This document shows, piece by piece, positions 16,479 to 26,056 of a DNA stretch of 64,000 nucleotides; within the stretch, counting starts at the first letter, position 1; each line of letters begins with the position of its first letter. The notes beneath the pieces are model-generated. The model was not told the DNA's origin. It was given only the letters and a program-made list of their open reading frames with translations, and did not search any database. The stretch lies in the NCBI RefSeq assembly GCF_036924515.1, contig NZ_JAZHRR010000001.1, forward strand, positions 2,017,001-2,081,000, read 5' to 3'. Source of the DNA: Bradyrhizobium sp. AZCC 1610 (GTDB taxonomy: Bacteria; Pseudomonadota; Alphaproteobacteria; Rhizobiales; Xanthobacteraceae). The translations under genes and the position numbers were made by a program.

Positions 16479-18629
16479 TCAATGTTGCGGTCTGGCCAGG
16501 ATAGCTTCCTGCCCAAGACCGGCCGGTTGCGACACGGCCGCCACGATCTGTCCGGAATCGGCCCGGCCGAGGTTACCGGCCAGATACTGGTTCAGCAGCG
16601 CGAAGCTCTGGCTTGCCACGGACGACGTGGTCGTACCTGTCGCGACCTGAGAATCCGTCACGGTCGCCTGCGGCGTCGTGGTCGCCAGCGTGCTGGTGGC
16701 TGGCTCCATCTGCTGCTGCAGCAGCGTAAAGCCCTGGTTCGCCAGGAACCCTGCGCCTGCGGCGGTCGCAAGCCGATCCGTCACGGTGACCGGCTGCGGC
16801 GCGGTCGGCGCCGCGGTGCCGGTGACGGGGTCCACCTGCTGCCGCGCAGAGTCCCGGCCCAGGAGGCCTGAACCCGTCGAGGTCGAAGCCGGAGGATTCG
16901 TCACGGTGGGGGTCTGCGGCGACGTCGTCGGCGTCGTAGTCGCAGATGGCGTATCCGTCACGGTGGGAGTCTGCAGCGACGTCGTGGGCGTCGTAGTCGC
17001 AGATCGCGTATCCGTCACGGTGATGGTCTGCGGCGCGGCTGACGTCACCGCGCCGGTGACCGGGTCCTTCGCATTTGCGGTCAGCGTGAGCGTAGCTTCA
17101 GGATGACCCCCGCGACGGTAGTACGAGTGCAGCTCCAGTCCGCTGGCGACCTGCGCAGCCGTCAGGGTGATGTTATTTCCCCTGAACGTCTGACCATCGA
17201 GCTTGTCGGTGATCGTATCGTACCTCGACAGGCCCGTGATGTTCACGGTCACGACATCGTTGGGATCGGTCGTTGTCACGTTGGTTCCCAGGTCGACTGT
17301 ACCGCCTCTGCCGCGCACCGAGAGCGTGTTATCCGCGACGGTGAGGACTGGCCTCGTGACGGATGACGTAGGGGTGGTTGGCGTGGTTGGCGTCGTTGGC
17401 GTGGTTGGGCTGGTTGGCGTCGTTGGCGAGGTCGGCGTCGCATCGATCTGCAGACCGGTGAACGTCTTCACCGCACCCGAGAGGTTCGCCGCAAGACCGG
17501 AAAGATCCTTGATGCTGGCTCCGCTCGGAAGATTGACTCCGGTGATCGCGACCGCCGAGGTGTCCTTGTCAGTCGGTGCGACGGTCGTTTTAAAGGTGAG
17601 CGAGCTCGTGCCCGAGCCACCGACATAAGTGGCGGTGTCGCCATTGTTGAGCGCCAGGGTAGGCGTGCCGGTGACGGTCACGGCCTCGCTGAAGCCGAGC
17701 GTCATTGTGATGGTATCGCCGTTATCTGCGATTCCCGTCCCCGGTGAAGCGGACGCTTGCGTCACGGTCGGCGCCAGGTTTGGCGGGGTCGTTGGCGTCG
17801 TGGGCGTGGTTGGCGTCGTCGGGTCGGGTGCCGTCGCTGCCGACCCGGTCGTTAGCGTCAAGTTTCGAAAATTGGCCTCAACAGTCTCGGATGTCGGCGA
17901 CCGATAGAGTCCGTACATCCAATAGGTGGGGGCCCCATATCCTAAGGGGCCTTGATAGTTCACAACTTGAGTACCATCGACCGAAACCTGCAGATACCCG
18001 CTGCTATTGTTCGACACATTGGTCTGTATTTGAATATTATGATACTGGCCGGTTTGAATTGGATTGGGGTCGGTCCAGAGCGTGAGCATTTTAAGATCGC
18101 TGGACCCGTTGCTGGGATTTCCACCGGGCAGGACATAGCGAGCGACAACCGCCAGATGGTCGCCATGAAGCTCGATCGCGAATGGAGGCGATGCCCCGTA
18201 CGCGGTGCTTTGCATTTCTCCGGTGACAAACCATGATGCCGTGTTTGTAAATGAGCCATTGGGCCCATTGGGTTCCAACATAAACTGATAGTTTATGTTG
18301 GTAGGAGTACCGACCGGAATCTTTCCACCGGCGGAACCGTCAATTTGGGAGCGATCAACAGATCCAGAGGAGTCGAACCAGGCATGATCACCCGGTTGAA
18401 GTTCGAACCGCAGGGTTTGTGGGTCAGGATTGGTCAGGGCATAGCTCTCGCCCGACGTCTCCACCCAGTAGCGGTCGCCGCCAATTGTAACGGAACCCTC
18501 GCCGGTTGCCGTAGGCGCAAAGTTCGTGATCGTGCCGGTCGTATTCAATTCAGGCCTCCATCGAATTACAGAGTTGTTTGTCTTTGACAAGGGAATTCCG
18601 CTACCGCGCATCGTGAAGGCGCGCGGCAT
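16479..18629 (-). CDS. Large secreted polysaccharide-lyase-like protein, probable type I secretion cargo
   Basis: A 716-residue protein without an N-terminal signal peptide, as expected for type I secretion. Residues 35-265 are the lyase-like domain (PF14099-like) shared with the gene at 10979. A Pro-Thr linker follows, then an Ig-like repeat (about 290-405: TVTQASASPGTG, ITGVNLPSGASIKDLSG), another Pro-Thr linker, a second beta domain (about 430-540) and a Thr/Ser/Pro/Gln-rich tail with repeated FTLLQQQM/FALLNQYL-like segments that may be the secretion signal. No RTX nonapeptide was seen. It lies 115 bases upstream of the ABC transporter and hlyD. The context suggests an enzyme that trims the exopolysaccharide outside the cell, like rhizobial glycanases secreted by PrsDE. 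The start is uncertain (M1 or M7). Confidence 0.7.
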   Translation of the reverse strand: MPRAFTMRGSGIPLSKTNNSVIRWRPELNTTGTITNFAPTATGEGSVTIGGDRYWVETSGESYALTNPDPQTLRFELQPGDHAWFDSSGSVDRSQIDGSAGGKIPVGTPTNINYQFMLEPNGPNGSFTNTASWFVTGEMQSTAYGASPPFAIELHGDHLAVVARYVLPGGNPSNGSSDLKMLTLWTDPNPIQTGQYHNIQIQTNVSNNSSGYLQVSVDGTQVVNYQGPLGYGAPTYWMYGLYRSPTSETVEANFRNLTLTTGSAATAPDPTTPTTPTTPTTPPNLAPTVTQASASPGTGIADNGDTITMTLGFSEAVTVTGTPTLALNNGDTATYVGGSGTSSLTFKTTVAPTDKDTSAVAITGVNLPSGASIKDLSGLAANLSGAVKTFTGLQIDATPTSPTTPTSPTTPTTPTTPTTPTSSVTRPVLTVADNTLSVRGRGGTVDLGTNVTTTDPNDVVTVNITGLSRYDTITDKLDGQTFRGNNITLTAAQVASGLELHSYYRRGGHPEATLTLTANAKDPVTGAVTSAAPQTITVTDTRSATTTPTTSLQTPTVTDTPSATTTPTTSPQTPTVTNPPASTSTGSGLLGRDSARQQVDPVTGTAAPTAPQPVTVTDRLATAAGAGFLANQGFTLLQQQMEPATSTLATTTPQATVTDSQVATGTTTSSVASQSFALLNQYLAGNLGRADSGQIVAAVSQPAGLGQEAILARPQH
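17850..18530 (-). repeat. Right arm of ~680-bp inverted repeat (lyase domain)
   Basis: Minus-strand partner of 11205-11890. Similarity starts near the codons for VWIGGDRYW-like sequence and stops right after the codons for TLTTG, exactly where the short and long proteins diverge in their tails. Confidence 0.8.
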
Positions 18630-18660
18630 ACCACACGCTCACAGCGCATCGCGCCGCAAA

Positions 18661-18778
18661 CGGATTCCAATGCTTCGCATCTCTGGCTGCGAGCAGATTC
18701 CAATGCACCGCAGTCTCAGACCGCGAGCACATTCCAATGCATCGCAGGCTCTGGCTGCGAGCACATTCCAATGCAGTG
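18661..18778 (-). repeat. Four-copy ~34-bp tandem repeat upstream of the lyase gene
   Basis: The word ATTCCAATGC recurs at 18664, 18697, 18731 and 18765, giving spacings of 33, 34 and 34 bases, with partly conserved flanks (GCGAGCA before, CGCAG-TCTGGCT after). The array ends ~30 bases before the lyase gene start on the minus strand. It may be a regulator-binding array or simple repeat expansion. Confidence 0.75.
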
Positions 18779-18789
18779 GGATTGGCCCC

Positions 18790-19124
18790 CCGACTGCTGA
18801 GCCGGTTGGTTAATCAGTGAGTATGGCGAAAAAAATAAGCTAACATGGCGATAATGCGAACCGCACGGCCCACCTGTGGCACCTACGGCATGTGCCTGCC
18901 GTTGCTGCTGAATTCGGTGTCGCTGCTGTTGGGAGAAGCGAAAGAAATTCGACCGATAATACCAATGTATGTGCTCACCGTCGTAAATGATATCTTGTGT
19001 TCTCGCTCCAAGCAGCTCGCCAGCGACGCTGGCAAACGTTACGGAGGCGCCGCGTAGCGCGTGATCTCCTCCTCCCCAGGCGCAATCCGCAAAGCACTTG
19101 GCTGCGTCAAGGGTTGCTATCAGT
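18790..19124. other. Gap without a recognisable gene
   Basis: No coding family or RNA was recognised here. It separates the tandem repeat from a cluster of insertion-sequence relics. Confidence 0.35.
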
Positions 19125-19127
19125 CGG

Positions 19128-19235
19128 CGGCAACGCTGGTCCGAGGACGAGAAGCTCAAGATCGTACTGGAGAGCTTACAGGCGCCGCGCCAGGTCGCAG
19201 CGACGGCGCGGCGGTACGGCATTTCGCGGGAGAAC
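19128..19235 (+). pseudogene. IS66/IS3-type TnpA relic
   Basis: In one plus-strand frame the DNA reads RWSEDEKLKIVLESL then QVAATARRYGISR, which is the helix-turn-helix start of an IS66-type accessory transposase. The frame is lost soon after. No terminal inverted repeats were found. Confidence 0.55.
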
Positions 19236-19261
19236 CGCCATGTCGGAATGGGCCGCCACCT

Positions 19262-19400
19262 CTAGCGATTGACCACAGGATCGAAGTGGCAGGCCTTGAT
19301 CACCGCCACCTTGGTCTTGTCAGGAACGAGGAGCTTCGGGGCCGCCAATTGCCTCGAGCGCGGCCGACGTCCGCCCTGCGAGAAGCAGGGAAGCCGATGT
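19262..19400 (-). pseudogene. IS21 IstA transposase relic
   Basis: The minus-strand peptide KLLVPDKTKVAVIKACHFDP then VVNR is the conserved segment that precedes NRTY in IS21-family IstA integrases. Nothing else of the element remains. With the neighbouring IS66-like relic, it shows repeated insertion and loss at this spot. Confidence 0.55.
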
Positions 19401-19707
19401 GGGTAATCCCAAAGAGCCTGCACGGAGCGCGAGTTTTGGATTAGTTCTCTCCACATACGAGGCCGTATGGGCCAACAGCAGTTATGGGCTTGATGTTTGT
19501 CCTTGGAATGTGGGTGGTCGTTGTCGCGACACGTCGTTTTGGCAACTCATCCTGCGGGGCCGCGTACAACTATACTTCGCACGGGCGCACACAGGATCAT
19601 GGCAAAGTCGGCAACTCGAGCGCAGGCCTGCATCGATTTGACCCTAACGGCGCCTTGCTCGAAAATGTCGTCGGCGCATCCAACATCTACTTTGGAGCTC
19701 GCTTGCC

Positions 19708-20658
19708 ATGCTAACCAAAGCGCGACAGACCATCGACGCTGTACCGGTGGCCAAGTGCAACAATTGCGGATCGCTAGAATACGGCATCGTTTTTGAGGCC
19801 GGAAGAGCGCAGGTCAATCAAATCGTCAAATGTGTAAATTGTGGGTTGATGTACGCGTTCCCTTTGAAAAGAAGCAATTTGTCGGAATATCTCAACAACT
19901 CGCCGGCGACCCTGACGGATCAGAGCGATACGGTCAAACACACCGCGGACAAGATGCCGGATTATCGACGTATGGCAGGCCGCCTCGAGGAGTTTCTGCC
20001 TCGAAAAGGCGTGCTCTGCGAGATCGGTATCTACTCGGGAGTGCTTTTGAATTACTTGCGTTCGCGCGGCTGGACAGTTTCAGGGATCGAGCCCGACGGC
20101 CGTGCTGTGGCGTACGCCCGGCGCGTTTTCGGACTTGATGTCCATCACGGCACGTTGGACACCGCTTCGCTTAATCCCGAGTCCATCGATGCGGCGATCA
20201 TGCTGCATGTGATCGAACATTTGGATGACCCAGCGCGCGCGGTCGTTCAAGTGCATCGCGCTCTCAAGACCGGCGGAATTTTTGTAGTCGAGACGCCGAC
20301 TTACGATTCCTGGACCTTCAAGATTCTTGGGCGGCGAGAACGCAGTCTCAGCTGCGACGGACACATTTTCTTTTACACTCAAGAGACTCTTTCCGCCTTG
20401 TTGCAGCAGCATGGGTTCGAAATCGTTAAAACGCAGCTGGTAGGACGGACAATGTCGCTTGCTCGGCTGTTGTTCAACGTTGGCGTCATGGCGAAAAATA
20501 GCAAAGTCCAGGATCGGCTTGCGGCTCTCGCGATTCGGCTCGATCTGGAAAAATACTACATTTACCTTAATGTGAAGGATATGGTGCGGATGTACGCTCG
20601 CAAGGTGAGCCCTGGCAACGAGCGGCAGTCCTATGCAGCAACGAGCGGCGTAGGTTAG
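19708..20658 (+). CDS. SAM-dependent methyltransferase with N-terminal zinc ribbon
   Basis: A 316-residue protein. Residues 12-50 contain CNNC and CVNC pairs (a zinc ribbon), then a class I methyltransferase fold: the SAM loop CEIGIYSGVLLNYL near 110, the acidic GIEPDGRAVAYARR strand, and AAIMLHVIEHLDDP near 170, followed by ALKTGGIFVVETP. This architecture is common among sugar or polysaccharide C- and O-methyltransferases with two zinc-binding Cys pairs. It probably methylates a nucleotide-linked sugar or the nascent polysaccharide in the cytoplasm. The ATG at 19708 is followed within 40 bases by the first Cys pair. It faces the GT4 gene at 20792 tail to tail. Confidence 0.8.
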   Translation: MLTKARQTIDAVPVAKCNNCGSLEYGIVFEAGRAQVNQIVKCVNCGLMYAFPLKRSNLSEYLNNSPATLTDQSDTVKHTADKMPDYRRMAGRLEEFLPRKGVLCEIGIYSGVLLNYLRSRGWTVSGIEPDGRAVAYARRVFGLDVHHGTLDTASLNPESIDAAIMLHVIEHLDDPARAVVQVHRALKTGGIFVVETPTYDSWTFKILGRRERSLSCDGHIFFYTQETLSALLQQHGFEIVKTQLVGRTMSLARLLFNVGVMAKNSKVQDRLAALAIRLDLEKYYIYLNVKDMVRMYARKVSPGNERQSYAATSGVG

Positions 20659-20791
20659 CGCGGCGCTCATCCGACGCGACGCTGCGGTACTTGCTGGAAG
20701 CGTTCTGGCATCGGCGAAGCCGCGTGGTGCAGGTGCTGCCGATCGTGCTGTCGCGTCAGCTTTGGCAAAGCCACCGCGTGATCGCCCTGGC

Positions 20792-21892
20792 CTAACCATG
20801 AAATCGTATAGCATCTTCGTAGACCGCTGAAGTTTCTCGCGCGATGACCTCCCAGCTCAATTCTCCGCGAGCACGCTCCGTTGCCCCACGCCGCAGTCTC
20901 TCATCCAGCTTCTCGCTCAGAATAAAACGCCCCATTGCATCAGCCAGTGCACCCACGCTTTTCGGCGCAACCAACAAACCATTGTGCTCATTCGTGACTA
21001 CGTCAGGCAGCCCCCCGACGCAGGTTGCGATGACGGGCCGCCCAAACCCGAAGGCCATCGCGGCGACCCCGCTCTGGGTGGCATCCGTATACGGAAGCAC
21101 AACGGCACTCGCTCGGCGGAATAGCTGCGGAATTTCGTCAGCGAGAAAACGACGATCCATCAACTCGACCCAAGGCATTTGGTCGATTTTGGCGCGATGC
21201 CGATCTAGTTCGGTTCCCGTCCCCGCAACTACCAAACGAAATTGTAAGCCTCTCAAAGCCAACAATTCTGCAGCCTGCAATGCGTATTCGAGGCCCTTGT
21301 AGACCTCGATTCGCCCAAAAAACAAAAACACCGGCGGCTTCTCGGGAATCGTTTCCACCCAGCCTTGATCATCACCAAGCACACCGTGTGGAACTGAAGC
21401 AAGCCGAAAAGTCAGCTCCGGCTCTCTCCCTCGCCATTCCTCTCGCACTCTTTCACCATGTACTATCAAACGATCTGCGCGGGTGCGCAAACGTGCCCGA
21501 TAACCCTCAGACTTCTCGGCCCAGCGCCGATCAGCTCCGCTGTGCGGGACTGGATCGTGCACGGTGACGACGAGCGGAATTGAATATCTCAGAACGTCGT
21601 TCGCCCACGTTGGAACGCGACTCGCCACCTCCTGAACGTGAATTACGTCGGGCCGAAATCGTCGCATCTCATGCGTCAGCCTGATCACGTGGAACAGCGC
21701 ACTGCGACGTCTTTGCTGTCCAAACCACAGAGCATTCCCGCGTCTGACCAGCGCATTCCGCAAAGACTTGGAAAGATCATACTGGGCATTGGAAGAGTCC
21801 AGGATCAGCAACACCTCGTGGTATCTATCAAGCGCCAAGGCGAGGCGCGACGCATACTCCGCGTAATGGAACGATACGAGAGCCACCCTCAC
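20792..21892 (-). CDS. GT4-family glycosyltransferase
   Basis: A 366-residue GT-B protein starting at a GTG (21892), MRVALVSFHYAEYASRLA. Domain 1 carries RPDVIHVQEVASR and VVTVHDPVPHSG with ADRLIVHGERV; domain 2 carries FLFFGRIEVYKGLEYAL, VVAGTG and the sugar-nucleotide site VVLPYTDATQSGVAAMAFGFGRP followed by GGLPDVV and NGLLV. The conserved Glu pair of GT4 is partly altered here (DATQSGVAAMAFG). It would add one sugar of the repeat unit. Its start overlaps the end of the flippase relic at 21889, so the two genes were once coupled in an operon. Confidence 0.85.
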   Translation of the reverse strand: MRVALVSFHYAEYASRLALALDRYHEVLLILDSSNAQYDLSKSLRNALVRRGNALWFGQQRRRSALFHVIRLTHEMRRFRPDVIHVQEVASRVPTWANDVLRYSIPLVVTVHDPVPHSGADRRWAEKSEGYRARLRTRADRLIVHGERVREEWRGREPELTFRLASVPHGVLGDDQGWVETIPEKPPVFLFFGRIEVYKGLEYALQAAELLALRGLQFRLVVAGTGTELDRHRAKIDQMPWVELMDRRFLADEIPQLFRRASAVVLPYTDATQSGVAAMAFGFGRPVIATCVGGLPDVVTNEHNGLLVAPKSVGALADAMGRFILSEKLDERLRRGATERARGELSWEVIARETSAVYEDAIRFHG

Positions 21893-22251
21893 TCGCAGCT
21901 CCCCTCGATCGGCGGGTTGGGGGCGAATACCAACGAAATGTTCTCGCGATCATAGTCCGTCGTTAGCAGAAACCATGTCGATCCGGCGAAAAGAGCCGAG
22001 AAAGCAAATACTGCAACGACGATAGATGCTAAGGTACAGGGGTCGATAGGCTTAAGCAGAAGATAGGTCAGACCTGCAGTGATCTCCACCAATGCGATTG
22101 GTTTGGCCGCAACGCTCATAATGTGCACTGAGCCGAACAGGCACTGTACAACAGCGTAGCAAGACACGTTGATCGTCGACAAGGAAAGGAAGCCGGCCAA
22201 CGCCGTCCCGATCTGTCCATGGCCTCGTATCAGTGCAACGCACATAATCAT
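21889..22251 (-). pseudogene. Flippase C-terminal fragment
   Basis: The 120-residue frame aligns with the last quarter of the intact flippase at 6853-8379: GQIGTALAGFLSLSTINV against GQFGAALASFASMATISL, and LLLKPIDPCTLASIV against LLLKPIDDRTLLFTV, with the same ending FLLTTDYDREN against FLFTDRDRE. The N-terminal three quarters are missing, so it is not a functional transporter. The ATGA-type overlap with the following glycosyltransferase gene is preserved. Confidence 0.75.
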
Positions 22252-22422
22252 TCAATCATTGAGGCGACTAGCCCGATCCCTGGAATGCCTTCTCGCGGAG
22301 GTGAAGCTCCCTAACGCGCTCCCAACCTGCACTGCCCGCATCCGCGGACCGTGATCGAGTAAGAGGCTGGTGCTCGCTTATTCGCAATAAGCACCTCGCG
22401 CATTATGGTTGCGCAGCATGCA

Positions 22423-24396
22423 TCAAGATCGTTGCTCGTACCTCTTCATCGATTTCCTGTCTGCCTTGTTCAAGATGACCCCGAGCACAATTTCGTCTAT
22501 GCCGCTACAGACTTTAAGCGAACGCTCGGCGACATCGATGTCAGTGCGCCCCCATTCGACAACAAGGATGAAGGAATCCAACGAGCGCGCCATGGCGCGA
22601 GCATCCACAAATGGCGCCACGGTTGGCAGATCGACAATGACGTATTCGTAGGCCTCGCGAAGAGTCTGAAACAATTTAGCGAGCTTGTCCGATGCCAGAA
22701 GATTGCTCGCATAAATTGGTCGAGAGTTGTTGCCAACTGGTAGAAAGGCCAATTGCGATACTGATTCAATCCACGTCGTTTCAGACACCGAAGCCGTCCC
22801 TGTCATGATATCCAAAATGCCAAATGCGGCGCCCGGAGCCAATTCGGCTGAGAGTGATTGATTCCGCAAATTGCAGTCTACCAGAACAACTCGAGCCCCA
22901 GTATGCGCTATGAGTAACGCCAGCGCCGCTGCAACGGTGGACTTTCCCTCACGGGGTTGCGTTGAGGTAATTCCAATAGCCTGGTTACGCTTGCCGTTAC
23001 GGTTCATCGAATCTATGGCTAGCTTGATCTCAAGAAACGACTCGGCAAATCGGGACTGTGGTGCATTTGTAATGGTCCAGATTGGACTCTTGGCACGTAC
23101 GATGCTTCGCGATCTTGACGCGGAATTGGACAAAGCGCGCTTCGATAAGCGGTCGCCATCTGTCGATGGCATGGCAATGGACGCGGGCCTATTTCGCATT
23201 GAAGCGGCCGGGCTCTCGACGCTCGCCAAGTTCGTCGCCATCTTTTCGGTAGGGCCAAAGAAAACCTTGGTCAAATTTCTCCAAACGCCGCCGGACTTGA
23301 CCCTTGGAACAACTGCGATGCAGGCCATTTGAAGCTCGCGCCAGACCTGCCCGCCGGTGCGGAAGCCTCGAGCCGACAGATCGCGCAGCATCGCGATAGC
23401 GACGCCAAGAAGCACACCCCCAACGGTCGATATTCCGAGCACGATTCCGACTTTCGGCGAACTGGCCCGCAAGGGAGGGGTCGCTTCAGCGAGCACGCGC
23501 GCTTCTAACGCTGGCGAGGATTGCTGTTGCGCCTCCATGTAGCGCAGCACACGAAGAAAATTATCATAAGTCCTTGCGGTAGACTCCGCGGCCGCTTCGA
23601 GCTCGCGGAGCTCACCTTGTGTTTTCGTCGTCAATTGCGATGGGGGTGCTCCTGGATCGACGGGCTCTGCGGAATCGGCGACGCTGTTCCTGCCCTTACG
23701 ATAATTCGCAAGTGCGTTTTGGGCAGCTGACGCTCGGCTGCTTAACTCGCTTGTCCGATCCTTGACCCATTTCTCACTTCGCAAAGACCAGTTGTATTTT
23801 GCGTCCAATTGAGCCGCAATATATGTTTCAGTAACAGTGTTCAAAATCTGCGCCGCGCGCCCAGGATCGGTGGATTCGAAGGTAATCTTGATAATGTATG
23901 TAAGGCCAACGCGCTTGGCCGAAAGCTTGCGCTGGAACGATTCCAGGGCACGTTGCGTCGCGTTAAATTCCGTTGCTGGTCTTCTCCAGCCGAGCAGGCC
24001 GGATACCGACTTGATCATGCCGCGCACGACGCCATCTCGCCGGGCAGATTCCGGATTCTCCTCTGCCAGACCTAGTTTCCCAATCACGGCGCGAGCGATG
24101 GTCTCGGACTTTATGATTTCGATCTGGCTTTCCACGATCGTCGACACGGAGGCAGGGTCTCCCGGAGCGGCTTTCGAATCTACGACGATTTGCGCGTCGG
24201 CGGTAAACGTCGGCACCGCGTTAATGAGGTAGAGGAAAGCAATGCCCAGCGTTATCAAACACTTCAACGATATGATCGAGAGACTCCGCCGTAGGAAGTC
24301 CACCATATCTGTTAAAGACACGACCGGAAGACGAAGATCAGGCGACATAGCGTCCTGATTTATCGAACCATCTCTTCTGTAGGCATTCTGCAGCAT
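22423..24396 (-). CDS. exoP: Polysaccharide chain-length determinant / BY-kinase-like protein (ExoP/Wzc)
   Basis: A 657-residue inner-membrane protein. Residues 25-95 are the Wzz-type start with the first membrane helix (about 44-63); residues 95-300 form the periplasmic part with a coiled coil (about 205-300); a second helix lies at 316-338 after a Pro-rich stretch (TPPLRASSP). The cytoplasmic ATPase has Walker A STQPREGKST (about 479-488), Walker A' VVLVDCN (503-509) and Walker B YVIVDLP (585-591). It controls chain length and export of exopolysaccharide with the outer-membrane protein. The extreme C-terminus (KRYEQRS) has one Tyr only, so the tyrosine cluster of classical BY-kinases is absent. 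It lies upstream of nothing recognisable and downstream of the initiating transferase on the same strand. Confidence 0.85.
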   Translation of the reverse strand: MLQNAYRRDGSINQDAMSPDLRLPVVSLTDMVDFLRRSLSIISLKCLITLGIAFLYLINAVPTFTADAQIVVDSKAAPGDPASVSTIVESQIEIIKSETIARAVIGKLGLAEENPESARRDGVVRGMIKSVSGLLGWRRPATEFNATQRALESFQRKLSAKRVGLTYIIKITFESTDPGRAAQILNTVTETYIAAQLDAKYNWSLRSEKWVKDRTSELSSRASAAQNALANYRKGRNSVADSAEPVDPGAPPSQLTTKTQGELRELEAAAESTARTYDNFLRVLRYMEAQQQSSPALEARVLAEATPPLRASSPKVGIVLGISTVGGVLLGVAIAMLRDLSARGFRTGGQVWRELQMACIAVVPRVKSGGVWRNLTKVFFGPTEKMATNLASVESPAASMRNRPASIAMPSTDGDRLSKRALSNSASRSRSIVRAKSPIWTITNAPQSRFAESFLEIKLAIDSMNRNGKRNQAIGITSTQPREGKSTVAAALALLIAHTGARVVLVDCNLRNQSLSAELAPGAAFGILDIMTGTASVSETTWIESVSQLAFLPVGNNSRPIYASNLLASDKLAKLFQTLREAYEYVIVDLPTVAPFVDARAMARSLDSFILVVEWGRTDIDVAERSLKVCSGIDEIVLGVILNKADRKSMKRYEQRS

Positions 24397-24544
24397 TGTC
24401 TGTTACCAGCGCTAGAAGTGGCACCTCCAAGGCTTCGCACATGAGATGAAACGAAGCGCCGTGCCGGACGCGAGGGATGCGCAACTCCAATGCGCTCGGC
24501 GATTTGCCAAGGAAAGGTCTGAACGTGCTACAGGCGGAGTCGCG

Positions 24545-26056
24545 TCAATAAGCATTCCAATACACCTTTCTGGAAAAGAGGGTCATGAGCATGATTTTGA
24601 GATCGAACAAGAGCGACCAGTTGTCGATATAGTAGAGATCGTGCTCTACACGCCGCTGCATCTTCTCGAGGGTGTCGGTGTCGCCACGGTAGCCGTTGAC
24701 TTGAGCCCAGCCGGTAATGCCAGGCTTGACATTGTGGCGACGGGAAAATGACGAAATCACCTCAGCGAACACCTCGTTTTGCGAGGTCGCGTGTGGACGT
24801 GGACCGACGAGCGACATGGTGCCCGCCAGGACATTGAACAACTGCGGAAGCTCATCGATGTTCGTATGACGCAATAAGGATCCCAGACGAGTCACTCGTG
24901 GATCGTGTCTGACGACAGGTCTGAAATCGTCGCCATCCTCCATCACTGTCATCGTTCGGAATTTCAGGACGCGAATGGGCTCGTTATTGTAGCCGTGCCG
25001 CGTCTGGCGGAATAGCACGGGCCCTCGGGACTCGAGCTTGATTGCAAGCGGAATGATGACGAAAAGCGGACTAACCATAATAAGGGCAGCGATTGCAGCG
25101 GCAATGTCGAACATTCGCTTGATTGCTCTGTTGAAAGGAGTGAGGGGACATTGGAAGATCCGCATTGTCACCATGTTGCCGAACTGAGTGATCCGCGACA
25201 CGGCCATGAGATCCATGGATCCAACAGGGACGACGTGAACGTCGACGGGCAGATCTGATAGGGCGCCGGCAAGCGTGAGTGCAGACGGAACGTCCGACTC
25301 CGAAGTCAAGATGACAATGTCATCCGCGCGGAGAGGCCGGCAATTTGCGACTAGTTGCCGGGTATCAGGTAGCGCTTGGGTCGCGCCGGGTCGGGGCGCT
25401 ACTGAGATGTCGGTGCGAGCCGTCGGAAAGTCGAACGAGCGGATCGTCCTAATTCCGGTGGCGAGTGCTCGAGCGGAAAATTGGAGGCAGTGACTCGGGT
25501 TCCCTATGAGTATGATGCGCCTGGCCTCGATCAACCCTGATGCAATGGCAGGCTGAAGTATTGAGAACCATATTGCCCGTGTGCAGAGCACCGTAAAGAG
25601 GACACTCACAGCCTGTGCGATGACAGTCGCGCGCGAGTAACCTTCCGAGATTTTCAGAAGAAATATCGTCGATATGAAGAAGGAGAATACGAAGAAGACG
25701 CTGCTGGCGCCGCTCCATAGGAACACGTGCCGGGGCTGTGTCTGGATCCGGGAATATTGCTGGAGCCCTATGGAAGCGAGCAGCTGCAATGTGGCAATCA
25801 GAAGGGATTCCTGGATGTACGCGACGTTCGGCGAGTCCAGCAGGATCAGCCGATGATAGAGGACGGCGGCGGTATAGGCCGCGACGGCTACCAGCAGGAA
25901 TTCGGTGCTTGCTGCCAATACCAACAGGGCAGCCAATCGGCCCCTCTTGCCCGCTGGGACCGCCCTGCTGCCAGCCTTCGAACGGGCCGGAAACTGGGTA
26001 GAGGCCGGCGAATTGGTGAAGGACGCATAACTCACTGGCCACTCCCGCCCACTCAT
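24545..26056 (-). CDS. Undecaprenyl-phosphate sugar-1-phosphate transferase (WcaJ/ExoY family)
   Basis: A 503-residue polyprenyl-phosphate hexose-1-phosphate transferase that starts repeat-unit synthesis on undecaprenyl phosphate. The N-terminal half has four predicted membrane helices (about 40-150) and a nucleotide-fold-like middle domain. The C-terminal catalytic domain starts with the re-entrant helix KRMFDIAAAIAALI near 310 and has PVLFRQTRHGYN, VLKFRTM, LGSLLRHTNIDELPQLFNV, SLVGPRPH, and KPGITGWAQVNGYRG with the ending YYIDNWSLLFDLKI. The full length with helices matches WcaJ rather than the short ExoY. The sugar is likely glucose or galactose phosphate. Its start faces the exporter gene at 26348 across ~290 bases. 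Confidence 0.9.
   Translation of the reverse strand: MSGREWPVSYASFTNSPASTQFPARSKAGSRAVPAGKRGRLAALLVLAASTEFLLVAVAAYTAAVLYHRLILLDSPNVAYIQESLLIATLQLLASIGLQQYSRIQTQPRHVFLWSGASSVFFVFSFFISTIFLLKISEGYSRATVIAQAVSVLFTVLCTRAIWFSILQPAIASGLIEARRIILIGNPSHCLQFSARALATGIRTIRSFDFPTARTDISVAPRPGATQALPDTRQLVANCRPLRADDIVILTSESDVPSALTLAGALSDLPVDVHVVPVGSMDLMAVSRITQFGNMVTMRIFQCPLTPFNRAIKRMFDIAAAIAALIMVSPLFVIIPLAIKLESRGPVLFRQTRHGYNNEPIRVLKFRTMTVMEDGDDFRPVVRHDPRVTRLGSLLRHTNIDELPQLFNVLAGTMSLVGPRPHATSQNEVFAEVISSFSRRHNVKPGITGWAQVNGYRGDTDTLEKMQRRVEHDLYYIDNWSLLFDLKIMLMTLFSRKVYWNAY

Noticed and set aside
18661..18778. Tandem 34-bp array as a CRISPR
   Set aside because: Units follow each other without unique spacers of constant length and no cas gene is present.
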